Positions 44,158 to 53,886 of a DNA stretch of 64,000 bases are shown piece by piece. Location of the stretch: assembly GCF_000213575.1 (NCBI RefSeq), contig NZ_GL892005.1:405995-469994 (forward strand). Reading direction: 5' to 3'. Under the pieces are notes generated by a model. It made no database searches. It was not told the origin of the DNA and saw nothing but the letters and a program-made list of their open reading frames with translations. The stretch is from Dysgonomonas mossii DSM 22836 (GTDB taxonomy: Bacteria > Bacteroidota > Bacteroidia > Bacteroidales > Dysgonomonadaceae). Made by a program: the position numbers and the translations under genes. How positions within the stretch are numbered: position 1 is the first letter of the stretch; every line of letters begins with the position of its first letter.

Positions 44158-46992
44158 ATGAAAAAAAATCAACTGCTTTTGGTCAGTTTGTTGTCGATGG
44201 CTCTATTCATCGGCTGTAAAAGCGGACCATATCAGAGAACGAGTGACGGAATAATTGTAAACCTGAAAACGGATAATGCTTTAGCTACAAAAAACATCAG
44301 ATTGCAAGTTGTCAATGATGATGTAATCCATGTTTCGGCTACTCCCGGCTATAAGTTTTCTGACAAAAAAAGTCTTATCACCATATATGATAAAACACAA
44401 ACAACAGGATGGGATGCTAAAGAGGAAAACGGAAATGTTGTTCTCAAAACAGCTTCTACCATTGCTACAGTATCTCTGACTACAGGAGAGGTTACCTTCT
44501 CGGATATAAATGGTAATGTACTTCTCGCTGAGAATAAAGGAGGAGGTAAATCGTTTTCTGATATCGAAGTTGAAGGGACAAAAGCATATACTATGCAGCA
44601 AGTGTTCGAATCTCCGGCCGATGAGGCTTTCTATGGACTTGGACAACATCAGGCTGATGAGTTTAACTACAAGGGAAAGAATGAGGTTCTTTTCCAATAT
44701 AATACAAAAGTGTCTGTTCCGTTTGTTTTATCCAGCAAAAACTATGGAATACTTTGGGATAACTACTCACTGACTAAGTTCGGTGATTCTCGCGATTATC
44801 TCGACTTAGATCAATTTAAGCTATATGACAAAACAGGAAAAGAAGGCGGGCTGACCGCTACTTATATGGTAAATGCCGATCCAAATAAAGTTTTTGTAGA
44901 AAGAGCAGAATCACAGATTGATTACGAAAACCTGGAAACAGTAAAAAAGTTTCCTCAAGACTTTCCGTTCTTTAATTCTCGCATCACATGGGAAGGAGAT
45001 ATAGAAGCAAAGGAAACAGGCAAATATCATTTTATACTTTATTATGCAGGTTATACAACCATATCATTGGATAATGAGGTAATAGTGCCTGAAAGATGGC
45101 GTACAGCATGGAATCCGAATAGCTATAAGTTCACGGTGGATATGAAAGCCGGAGAAAAACGTAAAATCAAACTCGATTGGAAACCTGATGGTGGTATTTC
45201 ATATATAGGACTTAAAGCTTTGAGCCCGAAATCTCAGGAAGAACAAAATAAGTTGGCTCTTTGGTCAGAGATGGGCGACCAGATCGACTATTATTTTATT
45301 CGTGGAAACAATGCAGATGATGTAATTAAAGGGTATAGGGCTGTTACAGGAAAGTCGCAAATTATGCCTAAATGGGCAATGGGATTCTGGCAAAGCCGTG
45401 AAAGATATAAAACTCAGGAAGAGTTGCTTGGCGTTGTAGATGAATATCGCAAGAGAAATATACCATTAGATAACATCATATTAGATTGGTCGTATTGGCC
45501 GAAGGATGCATGGGGAAGCCATGATTTTGATACCGAGCGTTTCCCTGATGCAAAAGGGATGATGGATAGCGTACATGCAAAAGATGCGCATATTATGATT
45601 TCTGTATGGCCTAAGTTTTATTATACAACAGATAATTACAAGGCTTTTGACGAAAAAGGATGGATGTTTAACCGTGCTGTGAAAGATAGTATCCGCGATT
45701 GGATCAGCCCGGGTTATATTGGAGGATTTTATGATGCTTACAGCGAAGGTGCTCGCAAACTATTTTGGGATCAGTTGAACGAAAAGCTATATTCTAAAGG
45801 TATTGATGCTTGGTGGATGGATGCTTCCGAGCCGGATATTTTGTCAAATGCAAGTATGCAGTACCGTAAAGAGCTAATGACTCCTACAGCTCTAGGCCCA
45901 TCAGTTGAGTACTTTAACGCTTACGCCCTTGTTAATGCACAGGGTATTTATGAAGGTCAGCGTTCTACTAACCCTAACAACCGTGTCTTTTTGCTTACCC
46001 GTTCTGGTTTTGCCGGATTGCAACGTTATTCTACAGCTACATGGAGTGGCGATATCGGTACTCGTTGGGAAGATATGAAAGCTCAGATTTCAGCCGGACT
46101 TAATTTTGCTATGTCGGGTATTCCTTATTGGACAATGGATATCGGTGGTTTCTGTGTCGAAAAACGTTATGAAAATGCGAAAGAAGGTTCAGAAGATATG
46201 AAAGAATGGAGAGAGCTCAATGCTCGTTGGTTCCAGTTTGGTGCATTCTGTCCGCTATTCCGTAGTCATGGACAATATCCTTATCGTGAGATCTACAATA
46301 TTGCTCCTGAAGGTCATCCTGCATATAATAGCATGGTTCATTATACCAAGCTTCGTTACCAGATGATGCCATACATCTATTCATTGGCGGGAATGACATA
46401 TTTCAATGATTATACTATTATGCGTGCTTTGGTAATGGATTTCGGAAAAGATGCTGCTACCCATAATATAAGCGATCAATATATGTTTGGACCGAACCTG
46501 ATGGTTTGTCCGGTATACCAATACAAAGCAACATCCCGTGATGTATATTTCCCTGCCGGTACAAATTGGTACAACTATGATACAGGAGAATATGTTACCG
46601 GAGGAAAAAGCATAAAAGTATCTGCACCCTACGAACGTATGCCTCTCTTTGTACAAGAAGGTTCTATTTTGCCTATGGGAAATGATATTCAGACTACCAA
46701 AGAAGCTCAAACAGATCTCACCATAAAAGTATATACAGGTAAAAACGGAGAGTTTACTTTATACGAAGACGAAGGGGTAAACTACAACTATGAAAATGGG
46801 GCATATTCGACTATTAAGTTTAGTTATGATGAAGCCTCTCTGCAGCTTACTGTCGACGATGTTAAAGGTGAATATACAGGTATGGCTAAAGATAGAATAT
46901 TTAAAGTAGAATGGATTACCAAAGGAAAGAAAAACACAATATCTGAAGTAAAATACTCAGGAAAGAAGCTCTCTGTAAAAAGGGCAGAATAA
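44158..46992 (+). CDS. GH31 alpha-xylosidase with PA14 insert (lipoprotein)
   Basis: A 944-residue lipoprotein: the signal peptide MKKNQLLLVSLLSMALFIGC ends at Cys20, followed by KSGPYQR, which lacks an acidic export run, so a periplasm-facing anchor is expected. The N-terminal galactose-mutarotase-like domain is interrupted by a PA14 module at about 270-355 (RITWEGDIEAKETGKYHFIL, DNEVIVPERWR). The catalytic barrel has the nucleophile Asp555 in DAWWMDASEPD. This layout matches xyloglucan-specific alpha-xylosidases such as those of Cellvibrio and Bacteroides ovatus, where PA14 helps bind long oligosaccharides. It opens the plus operon ahead of susC. Confidence 0.95.
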   Translation: MKKNQLLLVSLLSMALFIGCKSGPYQRTSDGIIVNLKTDNALATKNIRLQVVNDDVIHVSATPGYKFSDKKSLITIYDKTQTTGWDAKEENGNVVLKTASTIATVSLTTGEVTFSDINGNVLLAENKGGGKSFSDIEVEGTKAYTMQQVFESPADEAFYGLGQHQADEFNYKGKNEVLFQYNTKVSVPFVLSSKNYGILWDNYSLTKFGDSRDYLDLDQFKLYDKTGKEGGLTATYMVNADPNKVFVERAESQIDYENLETVKKFPQDFPFFNSRITWEGDIEAKETGKYHFILYYAGYTTISLDNEVIVPERWRTAWNPNSYKFTVDMKAGEKRKIKLDWKPDGGISYIGLKALSPKSQEEQNKLALWSEMGDQIDYYFIRGNNADDVIKGYRAVTGKSQIMPKWAMGFWQSRERYKTQEELLGVVDEYRKRNIPLDNIILDWSYWPKDAWGSHDFDTERFPDAKGMMDSVHAKDAHIMISVWPKFYYTTDNYKAFDEKGWMFNRAVKDSIRDWISPGYIGGFYDAYSEGARKLFWDQLNEKLYSKGIDAWWMDASEPDILSNASMQYRKELMTPTALGPSVEYFNAYALVNAQGIYEGQRSTNPNNRVFLLTRSGFAGLQRYSTATWSGDIGTRWEDMKAQISAGLNFAMSGIPYWTMDIGGFCVEKRYENAKEGSEDMKEWRELNARWFQFGAFCPLFRSHGQYPYREIYNIAPEGHPAYNSMVHYTKLRYQMMPYIYSLAGMTYFNDYTIMRALVMDFGKDAATHNISDQYMFGPNLMVCPVYQYKATSRDVYFPAGTNWYNYDTGEYVTGGKSIKVSAPYERMPLFVQEGSILPMGNDIQTTKEAQTDLTIKVYTGKNGEFTLYEDEGVNYNYENGAYSTIKFSYDEASLQLTVDDVKGEYTGMAKDRIFKVEWITKGKKNTISEVKYSGKKLSVKRAE

Positions 46993-47056
46993 AGCAGAAT
47001 TATTGTTATTACATAAATCACTTTTAGTTCAGATTCACTAATACTATTAAAAAACC

Positions 47057-50000
47057 ATGAATGAGAAAATGACTAGATTTTTTCGGCAAACAAGTTGCAT
47101 TTGTTTGCGGAGGGTATATCTGATGCTTATTATCAGCTTACTCTCAGTTGCTGGGCTTTATGCACAGTCAGTACGTGGAATATCGGGAACCGTAACCTCA
47201 GAAGGTGAACCTCTTATTGGAGCCTCTGTTGTAGAAAAAGGTACAACAAATGGTACCTTGACTGATGTTGACGGAAAGTTTACCTTAAGTGTGAAAGAAA
47301 ATGCAACGATCGAAGTATCCTATATTGGATTCACTTCTAAAACGTTTGCAGTTGGGCAACAAACAGTATTCAACGTAGAGTTGAAAGAAGAAGCCAATGT
47401 GTTGAATGAAGTTGTAGCCATAGGTTATGGTGTTCAGAAGAAAAAACTGAATACAGGCGCTACGTTGCAAGTAAAAGGCGATGAGGTAGCTAAATTAAAC
47501 ACTACCAATCCTCTTCAGGCTCTTCAGGGGCAAGCTCCGGGAGTACAGATTTCTTCTACGTCCGGACAACCGGGTGCAGATATGAAAGTTACTATACGTG
47601 GACTTGGTACAGTAGGAAATTCAGGGCCGCTTTATATTATCGATGGAATTGAAGGAGATATCAGTGTGTTGAATGCCGCAGATATTCAATCTATCGATGT
47701 TTTGAAAGATGCTGCATCTGCTGCCATATATGGTGCTCAGGCTGCAAATGGTGTTATTTTAGTAACTACAAAACAAGGATCGAAAGGAAAAGGACAAGTA
47801 TCTTTTGATGCATATTATGGGGTGCAGAATGTTGCACGTAAAGCCAAAATGCTCAACGCAAATGAGTATATGGCAATAATGAATGAGCAAGCATTAAATT
47901 CGGGATCGGCTTTATTTGACTTTGATTCGATGGGTACTCTTGCCAATACAAACTGGATTAACCAAATGTTTAAAGATGATGCTAAAACTGAAAACTATTC
48001 GTTGAATGTGAATGGTGGTTCAGAGGCTTCTGTTTATGCACTCTCATTGAACTATACATCTCAGGAAGGTATCGTTGGAGGTAAGGATGTCTCTAATTAT
48101 GAGCGTTATGGTTTCCGTATCAATACAGAGCACAAGTTGTATAAGGAGGTGTTGAAGGTAGGACAACATTTAAACTTTAACTATATCAAGAATAGAGGTA
48201 TAAGTGTTGGAAACCAATATAATAATACTTTACGTGGAGCATTTACTACATCTCCTTTGTCGCCTGTATATAGCGATAATAATATCTATGACAGTCCGTA
48301 TAATGATACGAGCAACTCGCCATGGTATAATGGTGATGGTAATCCATACGGTTTAATGATGACTAACTCCAACAATAAGAATGATTCTCAAAGATTGATG
48401 GCTGATATATATGCAGAATTAGAGCCAATAAAAAACCTTAAGCTAAAATCAGTATTCGGTATTAATTATTATGCATCCGAATATCGTAGCTTCGAGCCAT
48501 TCTATCAGTTTTCTGTATATACTTATAATAAAAATAATACAACTACATTACAGAATATGAGTAAAGGTCATACCCTGACTTGGACTAATACCGCAGGTTA
48601 TGATTTTACTTTGGCCGATGATCATGCCATCAATGCTTTAGTCGGTATGGAGGCAACACGTTATCAGGGAACATTCCTTTCCGGATCTAACTGGAATCTA
48701 TTATCTCAGTTCAATGATTTCTCACATGCATACTTAGATAATACAACAGGACAGGCCCATTTGGATAGTGATGGCAATATTGTAGAAACAAGAAGTGTAG
48801 GTGGTAGACCTGAACACGATTATCGTCGAGTGTCTTATTTTGGACGTGTTGGCTACAACTATAAAGAGAAGTACATGTTCAATGCAACTTTGCGAGCTGA
48901 TGGTTCATCCAAGTTTGCAAAAGGTAACAGATGGGGATACTTCCCTTCGTTCTCTGCGGGATGGGTGATTACAAATGAAGACTTTATGCAAAGTATTGTA
49001 GAGAGCAGAACTCTCGATTTTCTGAAACTTCGTTTAAGTTGGGGACAAGTTGGTAACCAAAATATAGATGATGATCAATATCTTGCACCAATAAATACTT
49101 CCACTGGTTATACAAGTAGCGATCCCGCTGCATATTATAACTTCGGAACAAACAAAACAAACACTGCGGGAGCTTATCCAAGCCGTTTGTCTAACGAAAG
49201 TGTTAAGTGGGAGACTTCAGAACAGCTCAATATTGGGTTTGATGCCTATATGCTAAGAAATAGATTAGGAATCAATGTTGATTTTTACACAAAGAAAACA
49301 AAAGATTGGCTGGTTGTAGCTCCTATATTAGCTACTGCGGGAGCCGGAGCTCCATATATAAATGGTGGTGATGTGAAAAATACAGGTATTGAACTAGGTT
49401 TAACATGGAGAGACAATATTGGCCAAGTAAACTATAATATAGGCGTAAACGGATCTTACAACAAGAATAAAGTGGGTAATATCCCAACAGATGATGGTAT
49501 AATTCATGGTCTGACAGGAATGCTTTATGATAACTCAGAGGAGTTTTACAGAGCTCAAAATGGTTATGCAATTGGTTATTTTTGGGGTTATAAAACTGCC
49601 GGGTTATTCCAAAGTGAGGAAGATATCGAGGCTTGGAAAGCTGCAGGTAATGGTATTCTACAGGCTGACGTAAAACCGGGAGATGTTAAGTACGTTGATC
49701 TCGATAAAAATGGAAAAATAGACGCTACAGACAAAACCGATCTAGGAAATGGTATGCCTGATTTCTCTTTTGGATTTAATATCGGTTTCGAATATAAAGG
49801 ATTTGATTTTAACCTGAATGCAAATGGTGTAATGGGCAATAAGATTGTTCAATCGTACCGTAATCATACCAATAAACAGGCCAACTATACAACTGCAATC
49901 CTTAATCGTTGGACAGGTGAAGGCACATCAAACAAAATACCCCGTGTAACAGAGACAAATATAAACTGGCAATTCTCTGATTTATATCTGCAAGATGGTG

Positions 50001-50236
50001 ATTTCTTACGTATAAGCAATATAAGTATTGGTTATGATTTTGCGAAACTAATCAACCTGAAATGTATCAGCCAGTGTCGTCTGTATGCATCAGTGCAAAA
50101 TGCATTCACATTTACTAAATATGATGGAATGGATCCGGAGATCGGTTATGGTACATCAGGCTGGGTGTCAGGAATAGACTTAGGTTATTATCCTCGCCCG
50201 AGGACTTATTTATTCGGTGTGAACCTTAAATTTTAA
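47057..50236 (+). CDS. SusC-type TonB-dependent oligosaccharide transporter
   Basis: A 1059-residue outer-membrane protein. The signal segment (RVYLMLIISLLSVAGLYAQ) is followed by a carboxypeptidase-regulatory-like domain (ISGTVTSEGEPLIGASVVEK to about residue 110), the plug with NPLQALQGQAPGVQISS, DMKVTIRGLGTVGNSGPLYI and LKDAASAAIYGAQAANGVI, and a 22-stranded barrel ending in FGVNLKF. SusC proteins import oligosaccharides through a lid formed by SusD. It lies 65 bases after the GH31 gene with no promoter box between them, and 21 bases before susD. The likely cargo is xyloglucan oligosaccharide. Confidence 0.97.
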   Translation: MNEKMTRFFRQTSCICLRRVYLMLIISLLSVAGLYAQSVRGISGTVTSEGEPLIGASVVEKGTTNGTLTDVDGKFTLSVKENATIEVSYIGFTSKTFAVGQQTVFNVELKEEANVLNEVVAIGYGVQKKKLNTGATLQVKGDEVAKLNTTNPLQALQGQAPGVQISSTSGQPGADMKVTIRGLGTVGNSGPLYIIDGIEGDISVLNAADIQSIDVLKDAASAAIYGAQAANGVILVTTKQGSKGKGQVSFDAYYGVQNVARKAKMLNANEYMAIMNEQALNSGSALFDFDSMGTLANTNWINQMFKDDAKTENYSLNVNGGSEASVYALSLNYTSQEGIVGGKDVSNYERYGFRINTEHKLYKEVLKVGQHLNFNYIKNRGISVGNQYNNTLRGAFTTSPLSPVYSDNNIYDSPYNDTSNSPWYNGDGNPYGLMMTNSNNKNDSQRLMADIYAELEPIKNLKLKSVFGINYYASEYRSFEPFYQFSVYTYNKNNTTTLQNMSKGHTLTWTNTAGYDFTLADDHAINALVGMEATRYQGTFLSGSNWNLLSQFNDFSHAYLDNTTGQAHLDSDGNIVETRSVGGRPEHDYRRVSYFGRVGYNYKEKYMFNATLRADGSSKFAKGNRWGYFPSFSAGWVITNEDFMQSIVESRTLDFLKLRLSWGQVGNQNIDDDQYLAPINTSTGYTSSDPAAYYNFGTNKTNTAGAYPSRLSNESVKWETSEQLNIGFDAYMLRNRLGINVDFYTKKTKDWLVVAPILATAGAGAPYINGGDVKNTGIELGLTWRDNIGQVNYNIGVNGSYNKNKVGNIPTDDGIIHGLTGMLYDNSEEFYRAQNGYAIGYFWGYKTAGLFQSEEDIEAWKAAGNGILQADVKPGDVKYVDLDKNGKIDATDKTDLGNGMPDFSFGFNIGFEYKGFDFNLNANGVMGNKIVQSYRNHTNKQANYTTAILNRWTGEGTSNKIPRVTETNINWQFSDLYLQDGDFLRISNISIGYDFAKLINLKCISQCRLYASVQNAFTFTKYDGMDPEIGYGTSGWVSGIDLGYYPRPRTYLFGVNLKF

Positions 50237-50257
50237 CCATTAAACGAGATATAAACT

Positions 50258-51874
50258 ATGAATAAGTTTAAACATATATTAGTAGCAGTAGCTGTAAGTA
50301 TGGGACTATTCTCCTGTTCTGATAGTTATCTTGATACAGAATCTAAAACAAATCTGACCGATGGTAGTTTTTATAAGACTGTCGCAGATATGGAAATGGC
50401 CTTGATCGGTTGCTATGACGGATACCAGCGTACTACTTCTGATGGAGGGGTTGCGCATTATGTCACCTCAGAACTTCTATCTGATAATTGTTTTGGCGGA
50501 ACCGGTAATACTGACGGACGTGGTTATCAGGCTTTAGACCGCTTCGATATTACACAATCGCCTTCTGATAATAATATATTTAACCAGACTTGGATAAGTT
50601 ATTACGCAGGCATCTTTCGTTGCAATACGTTATTGACTAAGATGGAGGCCTCAGACTGGAGCGATCAGGCTGCAACCGTAAACCGTATAGCAGGCGAAGC
50701 TCGCTTTATTAGAGCCCTTTTGTATTTCGATCTTGTTCGTTTGTTTGAGCGTGTTCCTCTTCTGACTGCACCAACAACCGATAATGTACCTCAGGCTGAT
50801 CCTACCGATACATACAAGCTGATCGTTGAGGATTTGAAATTTGCTGCAGCTAATATTCCTGCTGATGCTTATCCTAAAGCTAAAGCTAGTGAGAATGATG
50901 GTCGTGTAACCTGTTTTGCTGCAAAAGCTTTATTGGCTCGTGTATATTTATTTTATACAGGTTATTATGCTAAAGATGATTTGGGGGTAACCAAGGCTGA
51001 GGTATTAGCCGGGTTAGAAGATATCGTGGATAGTGGTGAGTTTGATCTATTGCCTACATATAAAGAAATGTGGCCTGCAGCAAGTTATATACCGAATGCA
51101 GACGATAATAAATTAGATAAGTCGGGGTATGCAGGAGCAGGAAATGTAGAGGTGATTTTTGCGGAAAAATTCAATAATACATCCGACTATAACGGAATGG
51201 TAGATGGAAACCGTTGGTTGGTTATGTTGGGAATGCGTAATACAAACTGGTCGCCTTATGGTAAAGGCTGGGGAGCGTGTACTGTAAATCCTAAATTAGT
51301 GAATGCTTTTGCTGCTAACGACCAAAGAAAGACAGCATCAATAATTGACATAGCTAAAGAAGGAATTGAAGCTAAGTATGATAAGAAAGACCAACGCGAG
51401 TATACCGGATATTCAAATAAGAAATATACACCAACAGCTTTGCCTGATGGTACTTCTGATACCGGAGGTGACAATGACTTTCAGATTTCTCAAGATCAGG
51501 ATTATATTATTATACGCTATGCGGATGTACTGTTAATGGCTGCCGAATTGGGATCAAACAATGCACAGAATTATTATGATCAAGTGCGTAAGCGTGCAGG
51601 ACTTGCAACTAAGACAGTCTCTCAAGCTAATATTATGGAAGAGCGTCGTTTCGAATTTGCATTCGAAGGTCTTCGCTATTGGGACTTACTTCGTCAGGGG
51701 CTTGATGTTGCTGCTTCTACTATTGCTCAGTCACAAAAAGTATTGAGTGGCAATGCAGAAGATGAAGTTGTAATCACTGCTGAGAATATTAAGAAAACAA
51801 GAGGTTTCATGCAGATACCGAATACTCAGATTACATTATCTAAAAATGTTCTTACTCAAAATGCAGGTTGGTAA
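50258..51874 (+). CDS. SusD-type glycan-binding lipoprotein
   Basis: A 538-residue RagB/SusD-family lipoprotein. The signal peptide MNKFKHILVAVAVSMGLFSC ends at Cys20, followed by SDSYLDTES. The TPR-rich core has FYKTVADMEMALIGCYDGY, AGEARFIRALLYFDLVRLFE and CFAAKALLARVYLFYTGYY; later IIRYADVLLMAAE and EERRFEFAFEGLRYWDLLRQ are diagnostic. It ends with LTQNAGW. It caps the SusC barrel on the cell surface and binds the imported glycan. It is placed directly after susC as in every Sus-like system. Confidence 0.97.
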   Translation: MNKFKHILVAVAVSMGLFSCSDSYLDTESKTNLTDGSFYKTVADMEMALIGCYDGYQRTTSDGGVAHYVTSELLSDNCFGGTGNTDGRGYQALDRFDITQSPSDNNIFNQTWISYYAGIFRCNTLLTKMEASDWSDQAATVNRIAGEARFIRALLYFDLVRLFERVPLLTAPTTDNVPQADPTDTYKLIVEDLKFAAANIPADAYPKAKASENDGRVTCFAAKALLARVYLFYTGYYAKDDLGVTKAEVLAGLEDIVDSGEFDLLPTYKEMWPAASYIPNADDNKLDKSGYAGAGNVEVIFAEKFNNTSDYNGMVDGNRWLVMLGMRNTNWSPYGKGWGACTVNPKLVNAFAANDQRKTASIIDIAKEGIEAKYDKKDQREYTGYSNKKYTPTALPDGTSDTGGDNDFQISQDQDYIIIRYADVLLMAAELGSNNAQNYYDQVRKRAGLATKTVSQANIMEERRFEFAFEGLRYWDLLRQGLDVAASTIAQSQKVLSGNAEDEVVITAENIKKTRGFMQIPNTQITLSKNVLTQNAGW

Positions 51875-51893
51875 CAAACAAAAACTAATAATT

Positions 51894-53810
51894 ATGAAGA
51901 AACTGATTAATATATTTACATTATTCGCTCTTTTTGCGATGATGTTTGTTTCTTGCTCTCCTGATGATTATAGTTTAGGAAGTAAGAATGTAAAAGCAGA
52001 AGATTTGGTTGAAGGTATAGCCTTCAAGATTGAACACGATGCTTCAAACCCCAATATTATTTATCTGACAAGTTTGATGGGAAATGGTTATACTCCACTA
52101 TGGAATCATCCTCAGGGACGTAGCCAGAAACAAAAAGTGACGTTGAAAATGCCTTTTCCAGGTACTTACAATGTAACATTCGGGGTAGAAACACCCGGAG
52201 GAATTGTATATGGAGAACCTGTTACTTTTACGGTTGATGATTTTTATGCAGACTTTGTAAATGACGATGTGTGGACTATGATCTCGGGAGGGGTAGGTAA
52301 ATCCAAAACATGGTACCTTGATCTTGATGCCGAAGGTGTTAGTCGTCATTTCTTAGCTCCAATGTATTTTTTCACAGGTACATATAACTGGGATGCCCTT
52401 CACACAGCTTCAGGAGATAATTATCTTGATGCAGATGCATGGGATTGGAAAAAAGCTATCACACCTCTTGCCGGAGACGATGGTAATGCTTTATGGTATT
52501 GGCTTGCAGACTGGCCGGGTAATAAATGGATGTGTGATGCTGCTGACTTTGGAACAATGACATTCGACCTGATTGGCGGTGCAAATATCAAGGTAGATCA
52601 ACAGGCTTATGGCTTAGGATCTTACAATGGTTCGTATATGGTTAATGTAGATGAACATACTATTGCCTTTACCGATGCTTATCCTGTAAATGTAACAAGC
52701 AGAAATGGAGAAGTATTGGCAGCTACCGAATTCAGGATATTATATTTGTCGGAAGACTTTATGCAGATCATGCTTGTTCCGTCGGGTACATGTTTCAACT
52801 ATATTTCTCAGGAATATAAAGATAATTGGGTCGCAGGAGATCCGGAACCTCCATACAACGGAAATGCAAATGATGATTTAACATCAACATTTACAAAAAA
52901 ATGGAAGCTCTCGGTCAATACACCATATAATTGGACTGGTCTGGATGGGACTTTCTTGAACAATTGGAGTTCGCCGGCTGACTATTCTGTTGCAGGTTAT
53001 CCATACAATAAGAGTATGATTGATAATATTTCTTTGTCGATGACAAAAACAGGAGAGAAAACCGGAAGCTATATACTTACGGATGGTGCTGCTAAAGAAC
53101 AGAAAGGTACATATAAGACTGATGCTAACAATAATATCATCTTCGATAAGGACATTAGCTTTGCTATATCGGGTTCACAGATGTTATCTACAACAGGGGA
53201 TAAAGCTTTAAGAATTATCAGAACAGAAATCAATACATTTGGAGATTTGTCTGGTATATGGTTGGGTAAACGCGATGCTTCCAAGAGTGAATATATGGTT
53301 TATCATTTTGAGCTGTCTGCGTCAGGTGACGATGAAAGTGTAGCTGTTAAGAAAATGCTTTGTGCACATACATGGAAAATAGATGTGAAAGGTACTAAAT
53401 TTGGAGGTCCTCTCACATATGCCGACCCAATTACATTTCCTGCATTGACAGGGGCATGGACACCAGGTCTTTCAGATAATTCATGGGTAATGATAGATGG
53501 CGATCATGGTTCTATGAAGTTTAATATGGATGGTACAGTGAATATCATACAGAAAACAGTTAAAGATGGTGCTTTTGATCAGACAAATAATCTTTCGGGA
53601 ACCTGGGTCTATAATCATGATAATTATAGTCTGAAATTGAATATCCCAATGTTGCATGCAGATAATTTTACATTTGCTGTTGCTGATTGGAGTGATAGTC
53701 GTATTCAGTCTGTTGGGGCAGATTACTTACGTTTAAGTGTGATAAGAGATCCCGCTTTATCAGGCGAGAGTCGATGGCTATTTGTGTATAATTATATACC
53801 AGCTGATTAA
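51894..53810 (+). CDS. Surface glycan-binding lipoprotein (SusE/F position)
   Basis: About 638 residues from the ATG at 51894; a longer reading that overlaps susD was rejected because the lipoprotein signal begins here (MKKLINIFTLFALFAMMFVS, Cys21). CSPDDYS has acidic residues soon after Cys, fitting surface export. A PKD-like domain with TYNVTFGVETPGG comes first. It is followed by repeated modules with a shared strand pattern: TWYLDLDAEG with GTMTFDLIGGANIKVD, then WKLSVNTPYNW, then TWKIDVKG with GSMKFNMDGTVNI. Trp and Tyr are frequent, as in sugar-binding faces. I do not recognise an enzyme domain. It occupies the place of xyloglucan-binding SGBP-B in B. ovatus, though similarity in sequence is not shown. 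Confidence 0.85.
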   Translation: MKKLINIFTLFALFAMMFVSCSPDDYSLGSKNVKAEDLVEGIAFKIEHDASNPNIIYLTSLMGNGYTPLWNHPQGRSQKQKVTLKMPFPGTYNVTFGVETPGGIVYGEPVTFTVDDFYADFVNDDVWTMISGGVGKSKTWYLDLDAEGVSRHFLAPMYFFTGTYNWDALHTASGDNYLDADAWDWKKAITPLAGDDGNALWYWLADWPGNKWMCDAADFGTMTFDLIGGANIKVDQQAYGLGSYNGSYMVNVDEHTIAFTDAYPVNVTSRNGEVLAATEFRILYLSEDFMQIMLVPSGTCFNYISQEYKDNWVAGDPEPPYNGNANDDLTSTFTKKWKLSVNTPYNWTGLDGTFLNNWSSPADYSVAGYPYNKSMIDNISLSMTKTGEKTGSYILTDGAAKEQKGTYKTDANNNIIFDKDISFAISGSQMLSTTGDKALRIIRTEINTFGDLSGIWLGKRDASKSEYMVYHFELSASGDDESVAVKKMLCAHTWKIDVKGTKFGGPLTYADPITFPALTGAWTPGLSDNSWVMIDGDHGSMKFNMDGTVNIIQKTVKDGAFDQTNNLSGTWVYNHDNYSLKLNIPMLHADNFTFAVADWSDSRIQSVGADYLRLSVIRDPALSGESRWLFVYNYIPAD

Positions 53811-53840
53811 CTAGTCTCTTTTGTTTAAGGATAGTAACCA

Positions 53841-53870
53841 ATGAAAGGGTTTTATTAAAAACCCTTTCAT
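53841..53870 (+). terminator. Strong hairpin between binding protein and GH5
   Basis: ATGAAAGGGTTTT and AAAACCCTTTCAT pair almost completely over a short loop. No T-run follows (ATTATATCAA), so partial termination or 3'-end protection is as likely as full termination. Confidence 0.6.
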
Positions 53871-53886
53871 ATTATATCAACATAGA

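Noticed and set aside
51846-51893. binding-protein reading that overlaps susD
   Set aside because: The lipoprotein signal starts at 51894, and a short normal gap after susD is then obtained.
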